DNA of 64,000 bases. It comes from Methanocrinis alkalitolerans. GTDB taxonomy: Archaea > Halobacteriota > Methanosarcinia > Methanotrichales > Methanotrichaceae. Below, in pieces: positions 8,433 to 17,219 of this stretch (the stretch's first letter is position 1; every line of letters starts with the position of its first letter). Position numbers and translations under genes: made by a program. The DNA lies in contig NZ_JARFPL010000003.1 in NCBI RefSeq assembly GCF_029167205.1, positions 1-64,000 on the forward strand. The letters are read 5' to 3'. The notes beneath the pieces were generated by a model. It saw only the letters and a list, made by a program, of their open reading frames with translations, was not told where the DNA came from and did no database searches.

Positions 8433-8462
8433 TTTAAAGTTGGCCGATTTAAGGTTGGCCGA
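8433..8462 (-). promoter_or_regulatory. thiC promoter with tandem 15-bp direct repeat
   Basis: On the minus strand the unit TCGGCCAACYTTAAA occurs twice head to tail (8462-8448 and 8447-8433) with one mismatch. The downstream copy merges with the TATA-like CTTTAAATA, about 25 bases before the expected transcription start and 37 before the thiC start. This is a good candidate for a repressor or activator site. Confidence 0.55.
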
Positions 8463-8479
8463 AAATTATCCGGCGAATC

Positions 8480-9838
8480 TCACCTTCTCCTGATAATCCT
8501 GTAGATCAGGAGGGATCCGACGCCGTTCACCGCCACTATCAGGAAGGCGGCGACGTACTTCCTCTTCTCCGGCTCGAAGATCGAGGAGGTGAGATATAAG
8601 GGGCTGGTGGGCTGTCTTTTTGACAAATCGATCGTCTGGTCCCCGGACAGGTGGACCAGTGCCATCTTATCCCCCGACTCGACGGAGTAGGTCCCCCTCT
8701 CCAGGTTCCTGAAGATGTACCTCGAATCGCCGGTGGCCCGGGCCACGAGGTCGGAGCCGGTCCGGACCTCCACCTCTCCGACCCGGCCCAGGTCGACAGT
8801 TAGGTCTGAGTGCTTCGAGACGGGTATCGCCCTCCCCTCGGATAGCGGAAGGGCCGATCTGATGCTCAACAGGTCAAGGAGTGTGGGGGCGAGGTCTACC
8901 TGCGACCAATGGCCGGAGATGACGATATCGTCGACCTCCGGTCCCATGAAGACCGCCGGGACCGAGAGGGACTCTGGCTGGCCCGAGTACTTGGAGGAGG
9001 AGTGGCCGCCCTTCCCTTTATTGGAGGGAAAGGACATGCCGTGGTCGGCGGTGATGAGAAGGAGGACCCCCTCCGATTCGCAGGCCTCGACGAGCCTGCC
9101 CAGGGGCGCGTCGAGGCCCGATATCGTCTCGGCGTACCCCTCCGCCCCCAGGTTGTGGCCGGCGCTGTCGACGGCGCCGGCGTTCACGATAAGCAGGAAG
9201 GGCCGCACCCCCATGGAAGTGACGAGGTCTGCGGCGGCGTCGAGGGCCCATGCGTTGTATCCGACGTAGCCGGGGACCCCCCTCTCCTGGTTGTAGAGGG
9301 GGAACCGGTCCCTCCAGGTCCAGAGGAGGTCTTCGAGGTCGGAAGGAAGGGCGGCTTTCGTGGCCAAGAGGGGCTCTGCGCCCCAGAGGGAGTTGTCGTC
9401 GAAGAAGAGGCCGCCGTCCTGCTCCAGGACCATGCTCATGGCGTCGCCCCGCTGGAGGAGGGCGAGGCAGAGGAGGCCGTCCTTCCCGGCGGCGTCGAAG
9501 ATCGTCGCCCCCGGCGTTCCGATTATGGCAGAGTCCATCCAGGAGCAGCCCGTCGCCAGGACCGAGTGGGATGTCCCCGTCTCCGGGACGGGGACGGCGA
9601 CGTTCTGGACCCTCGCCCCCTTCCCCGTCAGGTTGAAGAGGGCGGCTCTTGGCAGGGGCGAGCCGTCGATCGCCCGGGGCGAAAGCTCTGGGTAGACGTA
9701 AGACGCCCCCATCCCGTCGACGACGAGGAGGACGGCTCCCGGCGGGCGGGCCGCCTCCCCCACGAGGACCTCGGTGGTGGGGCTGGCGGGCCCAGCCAGG
9801 AGGAGGAGGAGGGCGAGGGCGGCTAAGATGAGGCGCAT
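8480..9838 (-). CDS. Membrane-anchored alkaline-phosphatase-superfamily enzyme
   Basis: A 452-residue protein with an N-terminal signal sequence (MRLILAALALLLLLAG) and a C-terminal transmembrane helix followed by RIIRRR, so the catalytic domain is outside the cell. Superfamily motifs are VLLVVDGMGASYVYP (metal Asp), PETGTSHSVLATG (nucleophile Thr/Ser region), NAGAVDSAGHNLG, LLITADHGMSFPSNKGKGGHSS and HWSQVDLAPTLLDLL. These match the phosphoglycerate-mutase/phosphatase/sulfatase metalloenzyme fold. The substrate is unknown; a phosphatase, phosphodiesterase or sulfatase is possible. A beta-rich linker (residues ~340-410) precedes the anchor. It ends the minus-strand pair with fae-hps, two bases downstream. 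Confidence 0.75.
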   Translation of the reverse strand: MRLILAALALLLLLAGPASPTTEVLVGEAARPPGAVLLVVDGMGASYVYPELSPRAIDGSPLPRAALFNLTGKGARVQNVAVPVPETGTSHSVLATGCSWMDSAIIGTPGATIFDAAGKDGLLCLALLQRGDAMSMVLEQDGGLFFDDNSLWGAEPLLATKAALPSDLEDLLWTWRDRFPLYNQERGVPGYVGYNAWALDAAADLVTSMGVRPFLLIVNAGAVDSAGHNLGAEGYAETISGLDAPLGRLVEACESEGVLLLITADHGMSFPSNKGKGGHSSSKYSGQPESLSVPAVFMGPEVDDIVISGHWSQVDLAPTLLDLLSIRSALPLSEGRAIPVSKHSDLTVDLGRVGEVEVRTGSDLVARATGDSRYIFRNLERGTYSVESGDKMALVHLSGDQTIDLSKRQPTSPLYLTSSIFEPEKRKYVAAFLIVAVNGVGSLLIYRIIRRR

Positions 9839-9839
9839 C

Positions 9840-11030
9840 TCAGAAGTCGGTCATCACCCTGTACTGGTCTATCTCCGTCTGATTCAGCTCTGCGAGGAAC
9901 TGCTCAGCGGCGTCCCTGATGTCCTTGGAGCCGGTGATCGCCCTCCCCGTCACCACAATATCGGCGCCGGATCTCAGCGCCTCGGCGACGGTATCGACCC
10001 GGATACCCCCGGCTACGGCGACCAGGAGCCTGCTGTCTGCGCCGGCTGCCATCTTCTTGATCTCGGCTATCACCGCCCAGTTGTGCCTCTCAGCCTCCTG
10101 ATCGATAGCCCTGTGCATCTCCACCACGTCCGGCAACGCCGAGAGGGAGGCGAGGACTGCCAGGGGGTCGGGGACGTTCAGCATATCGATCACCGAGTAG
10201 ATACCCGTCTTCCTCGCCTCCCTGATGGCGAGCTCCAGGGTCTTCGTCGGGGCGAGGCCGGATATGACGACGGCGTCGGCGGTGGCGTCGGCGGCGAGGC
10301 GGACCTCCAGGTTTCCGGTGTCCAGGGTCTTCAAATCCAGGACCACAAAGGAGCTGGGCCGGACGTTCCTGATCTCTTTGACCACCGAGGCCCCGAACTT
10401 CTTGACGAGGGGGGTGCCTACCTCGATGAGGAGATGGTCGCTATCCGGGAGATGGGAGAGGACCCTCCGGACGACGGCGAGGTCCACCAGGTCCAAAGCC
10501 ACCTGGAGGTACGGCGGGTCCCAGAGCCTGATGACCCGGAAGCCCATAACCGGATGGGTCGACCTGTCCTTCTCGTAAAGGACGGTATCGATGTCGGGGA
10601 AGCTTTCCATCGCCCTCTTTATGGCGAGCTTCGTCGCCCCGTAGTTATACCGGTAAATGGCGTCGTAGTCCCGGGACTGGGGGTGGATGAAGACGCTGAC
10701 GACGATGACGATCTCCTCGACCTTGGACTTCGGGATCACCCCTTCGGCGACAGAGTCCGCCACCGCCTTGGCGACGGCGGTCTGGGCCGGGCCGAAGATC
10801 ACAGCCGCCTGGTCCATATTCTTAACAGTCACCTTCGGGACGATCAGGGTGGCGGGCTTCGCCGGCAAGTTCGGCCTTATTACGGAAAGAAGCGGGGTGT
10901 GCCCCGCCGAGAGCTGGGCTAGGCCGCTCGCGAAGGCGATCCCCACGGGCCCATCTTTATCTCCTATCATTAGGTCGATGTGAGCGAGTTCCGGCTCCTC
11001 CCCTATCAGCGCCTCTCCTATCAAAAACAA
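9840..11030 (-). CDS. fae-hps: Bifunctional formaldehyde-activating enzyme / 3-hexulose-6-phosphate synthase
   Basis: A fusion of Fae (residues 1-~160; condenses formaldehyde with tetrahydromethanopterin) and HPS (~165-396; forms or cleaves hexulose-6-phosphate). Fae marks are MFLIGEALIGEEPELAHIDL, GDKDGPVGIAFA and SVFIHPQSRDYDAIYRYNY. The HPS part has LLIEVGTPLVKKFG, VVLDLKTLDTG and VAVAGGIRVDTV. In archaea this fusion makes ribulose-5-phosphate from hexulose phosphate and traps the formaldehyde released on methanopterin. The length fits the characterised Methanosarcina enzyme. It probably leads a two-gene unit with the downstream phosphatase-like gene. Confidence 0.95.
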   Translation of the reverse strand: MFLIGEALIGEEPELAHIDLMIGDKDGPVGIAFASGLAQLSAGHTPLLSVIRPNLPAKPATLIVPKVTVKNMDQAAVIFGPAQTAVAKAVADSVAEGVIPKSKVEEIVIVVSVFIHPQSRDYDAIYRYNYGATKLAIKRAMESFPDIDTVLYEKDRSTHPVMGFRVIRLWDPPYLQVALDLVDLAVVRRVLSHLPDSDHLLIEVGTPLVKKFGASVVKEIRNVRPSSFVVLDLKTLDTGNLEVRLAADATADAVVISGLAPTKTLELAIREARKTGIYSVIDMLNVPDPLAVLASLSALPDVVEMHRAIDQEAERHNWAVIAEIKKMAAGADSRLLVAVAGGIRVDTVAEALRSGADIVVTGRAITGSKDIRDAAEQFLAELNQTEIDQYRVMTDF

Positions 11031-11206
11031 GCGTTCACCTCGAAACCGAAAAACATCCCGCCGGTATTAATCCTTTTGCACCGCCCCCAATCGGCCGCCC
11101 CGATCGACCGCCTCTCGATGATATGTAATCAAACAAAAACGAGCGCAGAAAAAGAACGGGAGGAGGCTGCCGGCTGGGCCGGACCACCCCCCCAACATCT
11201 GAGGGA

Positions 11207-11821
11207 TCAGACGGTGAGGGTCGTGACCTTCAGGACCGGCACGTTCCCCTCGGAGTCCTCTTTTGAGGCGAAACCGACGGAGGCGTCACCCTTTGCCACC
11301 AGGACCGCGGAGAAGGGACAGTCTTTACACTCAGCGATCGCCTTCTTTACGAGGCTCGTGGCGTCTATCTCGTACCACCCCTCATCATCAACATCTATGG
11401 AGGCTTCGACATCGCCGTCATAATCGGGCTTGCCGTCCCATTCGATGCTGTCTTCGAGGGGTCCCTGGTTGTAGAAGTGGAGCTCCACCTCCCCGGGGTT
11501 CTCCACCTCATTGGCATAGACCCTCAGGGTCGCGGAGCCAACCTCATCTGAGGATTTTATTTTGATGGCATCTATCATGGAGAAAGTGTCGAATACGAGC
11601 CAGGACTCCCTCAGAGGCTCATCCTCTTCGGAGGATACCCACAAGATCTCCTCGCTGCCGAAATTCATATCCTCAGCACCTTTGTCGATATATGAGTCGC
11701 CCACAAGAATCTTCTCGGACGACCATGTCATGGCGAAGGCCGTCCCCACCAGGAGGAGGGCGCACGCCATGCAGAAGGCAGATTTGAATTTATAGCTCAA
11801 ACTGAACACCTCAACGCCCAT
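11207..11821 (-). CDS. Exported DNRLRE/CBM96-type domain protein
   Basis: A 204-residue exported protein: signal peptide around FKSAFCMACALLLVGTAFA, then a single DNRLRE-like beta-sandwich (SYIDKGAEDMNFGSEEILWV, then SWLVFDTF, ATLRVYANEV, WYEIDATSLV, VGFASKEDSEGNVPVLKV). Such domains occur in methanogen surface proteins and in polysaccharide-binding or disaggregatase proteins (CBM96). Whether this one binds sugar is unknown. The ATG at 11821 is annotated, but a TTG at 11800 with GAGGTG just upstream would give a cleaner signal peptide (MSYKFKSAF). An AT-rich TATA-like stretch lies near 11830-11840. Confidence 0.7.
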   Translation of the reverse strand: MGVEVFSLSYKFKSAFCMACALLLVGTAFAMTWSSEKILVGDSYIDKGAEDMNFGSEEILWVSSEEDEPLRESWLVFDTFSMIDAIKIKSSDEVGSATLRVYANEVENPGEVELHFYNQGPLEDSIEWDGKPDYDGDVEASIDVDDEGWYEIDATSLVKKAIAECKDCPFSAVLVAKGDASVGFASKEDSEGNVPVLKVTTLTV

Positions 11822-11870
11822 AAGATCGGGATAAATAAAAAAGACTTGCCTTCATCTCTGACCTACATGA

Positions 11871-11933
11871 CCCCTATAAAAGGGGCGTGGAGGTGAAAAC
11901 CTCCGATTTTGGGGACCCTCCCCGGAGGGGAGG
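11871..11933. promoter_or_regulatory. Three tandem hairpins in a divergent promoter region
   Basis: CCCC-TATAAAA-GGGG (11871-11885, which includes a perfect TATA element), then GGAGGT-GAAA-ACCTCC (11889-11904) and CCTCCCC-GGA-GGGGAGG (11917-11933). They lie between the divergently transcribed DNRLRE and NosD-like genes, so the first may be the TATA box and the others part of the plus-strand leader. Confidence 0.4.
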
Positions 11934-11983
11934 CCACGTTAGCTTTATTAACTGGAGATCCTCTTTAGCCCCGGTGGGTTAGG

Positions 11984-13477
11984 TTGAGATATTCAAAGGA
12001 TCTGCGCCACCTCCTGGGCGCGACGGCGATCCTGGCGTTGCTCTTTGCGACGACCGCATCTTCTGCTACGTTTCAGGCGGGGACCGACCTCCAGGCTGCC
12101 ATAGACGGAGCGCAACCCGGAGACACCGTCGTCGCGGGGCCGGGGGTCTACGACAGGGTGGAGATAACCAAGAGCATAACCCTCATCGGCGACGGCGCCA
12201 GGATCAGGGCCGGCGGGAGGAATATGGGGGTCAAGATCTCTGCTGACGACGTCACAGTCTCCGGCTTCATTGTAGAAGGGGGGCTTCGCGGCATCCACCT
12301 GGAGGGCTCCAGGAACTGCACCGTCTCCAACAACACCGTCACCGGCGTTGAGCAGTGGGGTATCGGCCTCATATCCTCCGACGATAACAGGATCGAGGGG
12401 AACGTCGCCAACTACAACGGCCTTGGACCCCACCGATGGTACGGGATATACCTCTCCGGATCGAACGGCAACCAGATCCTCGACAATGGTGCATCCTTCA
12501 ACGGAGAGTACGGGATCTGCCTCTTTCCGAGCTGCTCTGATAACGTCATCAGCGGCAACGTGGCGGAGGGGAACAAATACGGGATCTACGCCTTCACCGA
12601 CTGTAACGAGAACATCATCACCAGAAACCGCCTGAAGGGTAACGAGATCGCCGGGATAAAGATGATCGGAAGCTGCATCAGAAACCACATCCTGGAGAAC
12701 GAGATATCCGAGAATGGGGTCGTGGGGATATTCCTCCAGACGGGGTCGGGATATAACCTCATCAGAGGAAACGAGATCGCCAAAAACTCGAACTTCGGGG
12801 TCCAGATCCTGGAGGGACCCGCCGGAAACAACACCCTCGTCGAGAACAACATATCGGGGAGCCAGAGGGGCGTCCTCGTCAACACCGACGGAAACCTGAT
12901 CTACAACAACAGGATCTTCGACTGCGTCATCCCCGCCGAAGATCGGGGTACCAACCAGTGGTACAAAGCTTATCCCCTCGGCGGAAACTTCTGGGATAGC
13001 CACACCGGGACCGACGTGATGTCCGGCCCCGGCCAGAACGCGTCGGGTCCCGACGGTTTCGTCGACCAGCCCTACGTCATCAACGACCGGGCAAGAGACG
13101 CTTATCCCATCGTCGGGGAGGCTGCCCGCCCCATCGCCCTCGTCGACGGATCCATATATCCGGCCAGGGCCCAGATAGGCTCCCAGGTGACCGTCGAGGT
13201 CGTCCTCGAATCGAAGCACGGAATCGCCCAGGTATCGGCCAGGACCAGAAACCTTCTCACCTCCTCGGAGCCGAGCCGGTATATCTCCATGTACCCTTCC
13301 GGAGACGGCTCCTATTCGGGGACCCTCCAGACCGCCCTCATGGGGGCCGGAAGGTACGCCGTCATCCTGACGGCGAAGGACGCCAGGGGCTTTGAGATGG
13401 TGGAGGAGATCGGGGAGCTGGAGCTCCTCCCCAGGTCCGGCCGGGACTTCAACGAGGCGCTCTCCCGGGGGCTGTGA
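11984..13477 (+). CDS. Exported NosD-like parallel beta-helix protein
   Basis: A 497-residue protein with a signal peptide (RHLLGATAILALLFATTASS), a long right-handed beta-helix of PbH1 repeats (GNQILDNGASFNGEYGICLF, NVISGNVAEGNKYGIYAF, NIITRNRLKGNEIAGIKM and so on to ~residue 335), and a C-terminal beta domain (~390-480, SQVTVEVVLESKHGIAQVSA). It resembles periplasmic copper-binding NosD/CASH-domain proteins that are abundant in methanogen surface proteomes; most bind carbohydrate or are structural. The start is TTG 11984. It ends 42 bases before the rhodanese gene, so a secreted-protein operon 11984-17207 is likely. Confidence 0.8.
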   Translation: MRYSKDLRHLLGATAILALLFATTASSATFQAGTDLQAAIDGAQPGDTVVAGPGVYDRVEITKSITLIGDGARIRAGGRNMGVKISADDVTVSGFIVEGGLRGIHLEGSRNCTVSNNTVTGVEQWGIGLISSDDNRIEGNVANYNGLGPHRWYGIYLSGSNGNQILDNGASFNGEYGICLFPSCSDNVISGNVAEGNKYGIYAFTDCNENIITRNRLKGNEIAGIKMIGSCIRNHILENEISENGVVGIFLQTGSGYNLIRGNEIAKNSNFGVQILEGPAGNNTLVENNISGSQRGVLVNTDGNLIYNNRIFDCVIPAEDRGTNQWYKAYPLGGNFWDSHTGTDVMSGPGQNASGPDGFVDQPYVINDRARDAYPIVGEAARPIALVDGSIYPARAQIGSQVTVEVVLESKHGIAQVSARTRNLLTSSEPSRYISMYPSGDGSYSGTLQTALMGAGRYAVILTAKDARGFEMVEEIGELELLPRSGRDFNEALSRGL

Positions 13478-13519
13478 TCATATATCCACAAGTTTACGAT
13501 TCATTAAGGGGAAAAAACC

Positions 13520-15277
13520 ATGTTAGGGGTTAGAAGAAAGGGTTATTCGATCCGCCGGCCCGATGACAGGGCTGGCAGAAAGTCAGGAAGCATCGGCTCG
13601 AAGATCGGAAGGATGGCCTGGAGCGTCCTCCTGGTACTGGGGCTGATCATCTGTGCAGGTGCAGATCAGGGGATCGATCAAGAGCGTTTGGATAAGTGGG
13701 ACTGCCCCACCTGCAAAGGGGAGACGAACTACAATCTGGACATATTCAACTTCCTGGGCCACAACCCGACGGTGATTGAGAATGAGGGCGAGAAGCCCCC
13801 AGGACCCCAGGAGGCGCGAGCCGCCATGGAGGGTGAGGCCGCAGGAAGCGCCGGAGGGTTCGTCCGCGGAGAGTTCCTCGCCACCGCCGGAGATGCAGAC
13901 GGATACGACGTGATCCTGGACGTGGGGACGGAGTACTCAGTGTCTCACATCAAAGGGGCCGTCCCCCTATACTGGGAGGAGCTCCTCGACGACGAGAACA
14001 ACCCCCGGTCCCCTGCCGAGATCGCCGAGGTCTTAGGGAACGCCGGGATCTCCCCGGAGGATTCGGTGCTGATCTACGGCGACTGCGCCACATGTGACGG
14101 CATATCCGTCGCTCCCTTCGTCTTCTGGGCTATGAGGTACGTCGGCCACGACGATGTGGCGGTCCTGGACGGCGGGCTTGACGGCTGGGTCGCCGCAGGG
14201 CATCCGACGGAGAGGAACGCGAACGAGAGGCCCGCTGTGACGTATACGCCCCGGGTGAGGTCTGATCTGTTGGCCGACTACGACGGCGTAGCCAGAGGCG
14301 TCAGCCAGATCGTCGACGCCCGGACCTTCCAGGAGTTCGGCGCCGATAAGATCCCGGGCGCCGTGAACATAGACTACAGCGCCGTTCTCGCCAATGGCCG
14401 CATGAAGGCTGGCGATGAGCTGGCGGCGGTCTTCGCCGACCTTGATAAGGCAGAGCCGGTCGTCGTCTACTCCAACGCCGGCGCCAGGGCCTCGATGGTC
14501 TGGTACGCCCTCCAGCTGATGGGATACGAATCGAGCCTCTACTCCTGGAACGACTGGGATGCCAAGAGGCCCCCGGTGAAGGCGGTCCTGAAGGAGGCGA
14601 GGGCGGAGCCCAACCCCGCACGCCCCGGCCCCGTCAAGATATTCGCCGCCTTTGAGGTCGTCCCCGACGAGGCCGACTCAGACGCCGGTCTATTCGTGAC
14701 GATCACCGCCTCTGAAGAGGCGGAAGAGGTCGAAGAGGCCGCGTCAGATGATCCAGTGGAGGGCGCAGCCCAGGACCTCCCGGAGATAGAAGGCCTCCCG
14801 GATGAGACGAACGGGTCTGTCGTCGGCATCGATGAGATCGAGGATCTCATCCAGGAGGCTTCCTCCCTGGAGAGGCCGACGGTCCAGACGACTGGATGCG
14901 TCGCCTGCTTCGACCCCGTCGCCCTATACGCCTCGGGTTCTAACCCCTCCTCGATCACCGGCGGCGTCAAGCTCGGATCGGTGGGGAAGACTAATACCGG
15001 GGCGATCACCGCCGCGGGGGCCCTGATCCAGAACCAGGACGGCGACGTCATGGCCACCATCGAGCTCGCTGCCACCCTCGGCGACGAGCACCTGGGGACC
15101 TGGGACGCCTCCGGCGCCCCCGATGGCCTCTACATCGTGACCGTGGCGGCGACGGCGGGAGGGAAGACATCCTACTTCGAGGACGTCCTGACGATAGAGA
15201 TCGACTCCTCGGCTCCGGTCCAGGAGACGGCGACCTCCGCCGCCAGCACCGGGATCAAAAAGCTGGGAAGGTATTAA
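13520..15277 (+). CDS. Exported tandem rhodanese-domain protein
   Basis: A 585-residue protein with a hydrophobic export/anchor helix at ~residues 32-48 after a basic N-terminus. Two rhodanese domains follow: ~95-235 (VILDVGTEYSVSHIKGAVPL; VLIYGDCATCDG with Cys 189 and 192) and ~240-350 (QIVDARTFQEFGADKIPGAV; VVVYSNAGARAS). In the second domain, where the thiosulfate-sulfurtransferase cysteine normally sits (YCGSG), the sequence is YSNAG, so that domain is probably catalytically dead. A conserved Cys pair, CPTC, lies near residue 62. The C-terminal ~200 residues form an acidic linker and an Ig-like strand-rich domain. Extracellular sulfur-transfer or a binding role is inference. Confidence 0.75.
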   Translation: MLGVRRKGYSIRRPDDRAGRKSGSIGSKIGRMAWSVLLVLGLIICAGADQGIDQERLDKWDCPTCKGETNYNLDIFNFLGHNPTVIENEGEKPPGPQEARAAMEGEAAGSAGGFVRGEFLATAGDADGYDVILDVGTEYSVSHIKGAVPLYWEELLDDENNPRSPAEIAEVLGNAGISPEDSVLIYGDCATCDGISVAPFVFWAMRYVGHDDVAVLDGGLDGWVAAGHPTERNANERPAVTYTPRVRSDLLADYDGVARGVSQIVDARTFQEFGADKIPGAVNIDYSAVLANGRMKAGDELAAVFADLDKAEPVVVYSNAGARASMVWYALQLMGYESSLYSWNDWDAKRPPVKAVLKEARAEPNPARPGPVKIFAAFEVVPDEADSDAGLFVTITASEEAEEVEEAASDDPVEGAAQDLPEIEGLPDETNGSVVGIDEIEDLIQEASSLERPTVQTTGCVACFDPVALYASGSNPSSITGGVKLGSVGKTNTGAITAAGALIQNQDGDVMATIELAATLGDEHLGTWDASGAPDGLYIVTVAATAGGKTSYFEDVLTIEIDSSAPVQETATSAASTGIKKLGRY

Positions 15278-15302
15278 TCGGATAGATACGTAGAATGAGG
15301 AG

Positions 15303-17207
15303 ATGAGCCCAAAGAGCCCCTTATTTTTTCTCGCCCTCCTGGCGATCGGGGCGATCGCCTTCAGCGGCGCGGCCATCTCCATCTCCTTGAAAGAGCCCGA
15401 GGATCCGTCACCGCGGTGGTTTCTCCAGAGGATCGACGCCACCCTCCACCCCGGAGACGACCTAGAGCCCCCCGTAATACTCAACGCCCACGTATCTCCG
15501 ATGATGGTGAAGCGGGGCGACCCGAGGGTGAGGATCGTCGCCTGGGTCGCCGACGACGTCTCCGTCGACGCCGTCTACGCCGAGGTGGCGGGGCGGCAGA
15601 CGCCTCTCCTCGACCTCAGCCGGAACGGGAGGTACGAGGGGCGTCTGAGCTCCAACCTCCCCTTCGGCGATCACGGGGTCACCATCGTCGCCGTCGACCG
15701 GGCGGGGAACGCCGCCGTCTCCGATGAGCTCGTCCTCCGGGTCCTCAACCCCCTGGACCTGAACGCAAACCGGATCGAAGACAGCCTCGAAGAGCTGGAA
15801 GATCAGGACCTTAAGGTTATAGTCCTCACCGAGGAGAACGTCTCTCTCAGAAGAGAGGATCCGAAGATCGGGGATAGGGTGGGAGGAGAGTTCAGGGTCC
15901 TCCCTGGGGCCTCCATGGTCGTCAGGGGGTCAGAGCTTGAGAAAATCGCGAATATCGAAGGGGTCAAAGGGGTTTATCGAGATCAGAAGCTCCAGATCCT
16001 GGGGGAGGCAGTGGAGGGTTACAGGCCCGGGGACGACCCTCGATTCGACGTCGATGATTATACCGGCAGGGGGGTGACGGTGGCGATCCTGGATACCGGC
16101 GCTGATCCAAACCACCGATCTCTCGACGACATGGACGACGAGCTTTTGACCTCCGACCCCAAGATCCTCGCCTTCCAGGACTTCGTCAACGGAAGGGATG
16201 GGCCGTACGACGACCACGGCCACGGGACCCACTGTGCCAGCCTCATCGCGGGGACGGGGGACGCTGGTGGGATCGCTCCAGGAGCGAAGCTGGTTGTGGT
16301 GAAGGTGATGGACAGGGACGGTGCATGTTACCTCTCCGACGCCCTCACCGCCCTCGACTGGATCCTCGAGAGCCGGGCGGACCTGGGGATAGACGTCATC
16401 TCCTTCAGCGTCGGCGGTGAGGAGGCGAGCGACGGCCCCAACCTCCTGGACTCCGCCTGCGACAGGATGGTGGAGGCGGGGATCGCCGTCGTCGTCGCCG
16501 CAGGAAACCTCGGCCCCTCGGCAAGGTCGATAGTCACTCCGGGGACCGCCGAGAGGGTCATAACCGTCGGCGCCGTCGACCCCCTCGGGAACGTCTTCGA
16601 GAGGTCGTCCCGGGGGCCGACCCCCGACGAGAGGGTCAAGCCGGACTTGGTGGCGGTGGGGGTGGACGTCGCCTCAGCTAGGGCGGGGACCCTCCGGGAA
16701 AAGTCCGTCATGAGCGGGACCTCCATGGGAGCGCCCCAGGTGGCGGGGGCGATCGCCGTCATCAAAGAGAAGCAGCCGGATCTCGACCCTGCCGGGGCGA
16801 AGAGGGTCCTCCTCAAATCCGCTGACGATATCGGGCAGCCGGGCCCCGACAACACGTACGGTTACGGTCGACTGAACCTTAAGGCTGCCCTGGACCTCGT
16901 CGACCTCCCCGAAGAGAGGGGGGGGCCCGAGGTTTACAGCCTCGTTCTCAGCAGGTCCAGGGCCAAAGCCGGAGATCCGGTCATGATCCACGCCGGGATC
17001 TCCGGAGATATCGGCTCTGCGGAGGTGACCGTCGTCGGCGGCGATAGAAAGGTGAGGATACCGATGAACGACTTCGACAAAAACGGGGTCTACACCGGCA
17101 GATGGGAGACCCGGTTCTGGGACCCCGGCGACTATTCGATCGTGGTGGAGGCGAGGGATCTCTTCGGAGGGGTGGGGACGGACGTTGCCCCTTTCGTCCT
17201 GGCATGA
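15303..17207 (+). CDS. Exported subtilisin-family (S8) serine protease
   Basis: A 634-residue secreted protease. A signal peptide (FFLALLAIGAIAFSGAAI) is followed by an Ig-like N-terminal domain (~50-150), an I9-like prodomain region (~165-235) and the catalytic domain (~245-535). The catalytic triad is visible as Asp 264 (AILDTGAD), His 307 (GHGTHCAS) and Ser 474 (SGTSMGAP), with the oxyanion Asn in VAAGNLGP. A C-terminal beta domain (~540-634) resembles the ends of the NosD-like and rhodanese proteins upstream. It starts 25 bases after the rhodanese gene on the same strand and ends 12 bases before the aldolase gene. Confidence 0.9.
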   Translation: MSPKSPLFFLALLAIGAIAFSGAAISISLKEPEDPSPRWFLQRIDATLHPGDDLEPPVILNAHVSPMMVKRGDPRVRIVAWVADDVSVDAVYAEVAGRQTPLLDLSRNGRYEGRLSSNLPFGDHGVTIVAVDRAGNAAVSDELVLRVLNPLDLNANRIEDSLEELEDQDLKVIVLTEENVSLRREDPKIGDRVGGEFRVLPGASMVVRGSELEKIANIEGVKGVYRDQKLQILGEAVEGYRPGDDPRFDVDDYTGRGVTVAILDTGADPNHRSLDDMDDELLTSDPKILAFQDFVNGRDGPYDDHGHGTHCASLIAGTGDAGGIAPGAKLVVVKVMDRDGACYLSDALTALDWILESRADLGIDVISFSVGGEEASDGPNLLDSACDRMVEAGIAVVVAAGNLGPSARSIVTPGTAERVITVGAVDPLGNVFERSSRGPTPDERVKPDLVAVGVDVASARAGTLREKSVMSGTSMGAPQVAGAIAVIKEKQPDLDPAGAKRVLLKSADDIGQPGPDNTYGYGRLNLKAALDLVDLPEERGGPEVYSLVLSRSRAKAGDPVMIHAGISGDIGSAEVTVVGGDRKVRIPMNDFDKNGVYTGRWETRFWDPGDYSIVVEARDLFGGVGTDVAPFVLA

Positions 17208-17219
17208 GAAGGTGAACCA

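Noticed and set aside
7113..8500. TPP riboswitch upstream of thiC
   Set aside because: I looked for the conserved CUGAGA and related elements in the thiC leader and saw none; a tandem repeat promoter is present instead.
9774..10922. Plus-strand frame of 382 codons
   Set aside because: Antisense shadow of fae-hps; low-complexity acidic translation.
11993..13219. Minus-strand frame of 408 codons
   Set aside because: Antisense to the NosD-like beta-helix gene, whose repeats and signal peptide are unmistakable.
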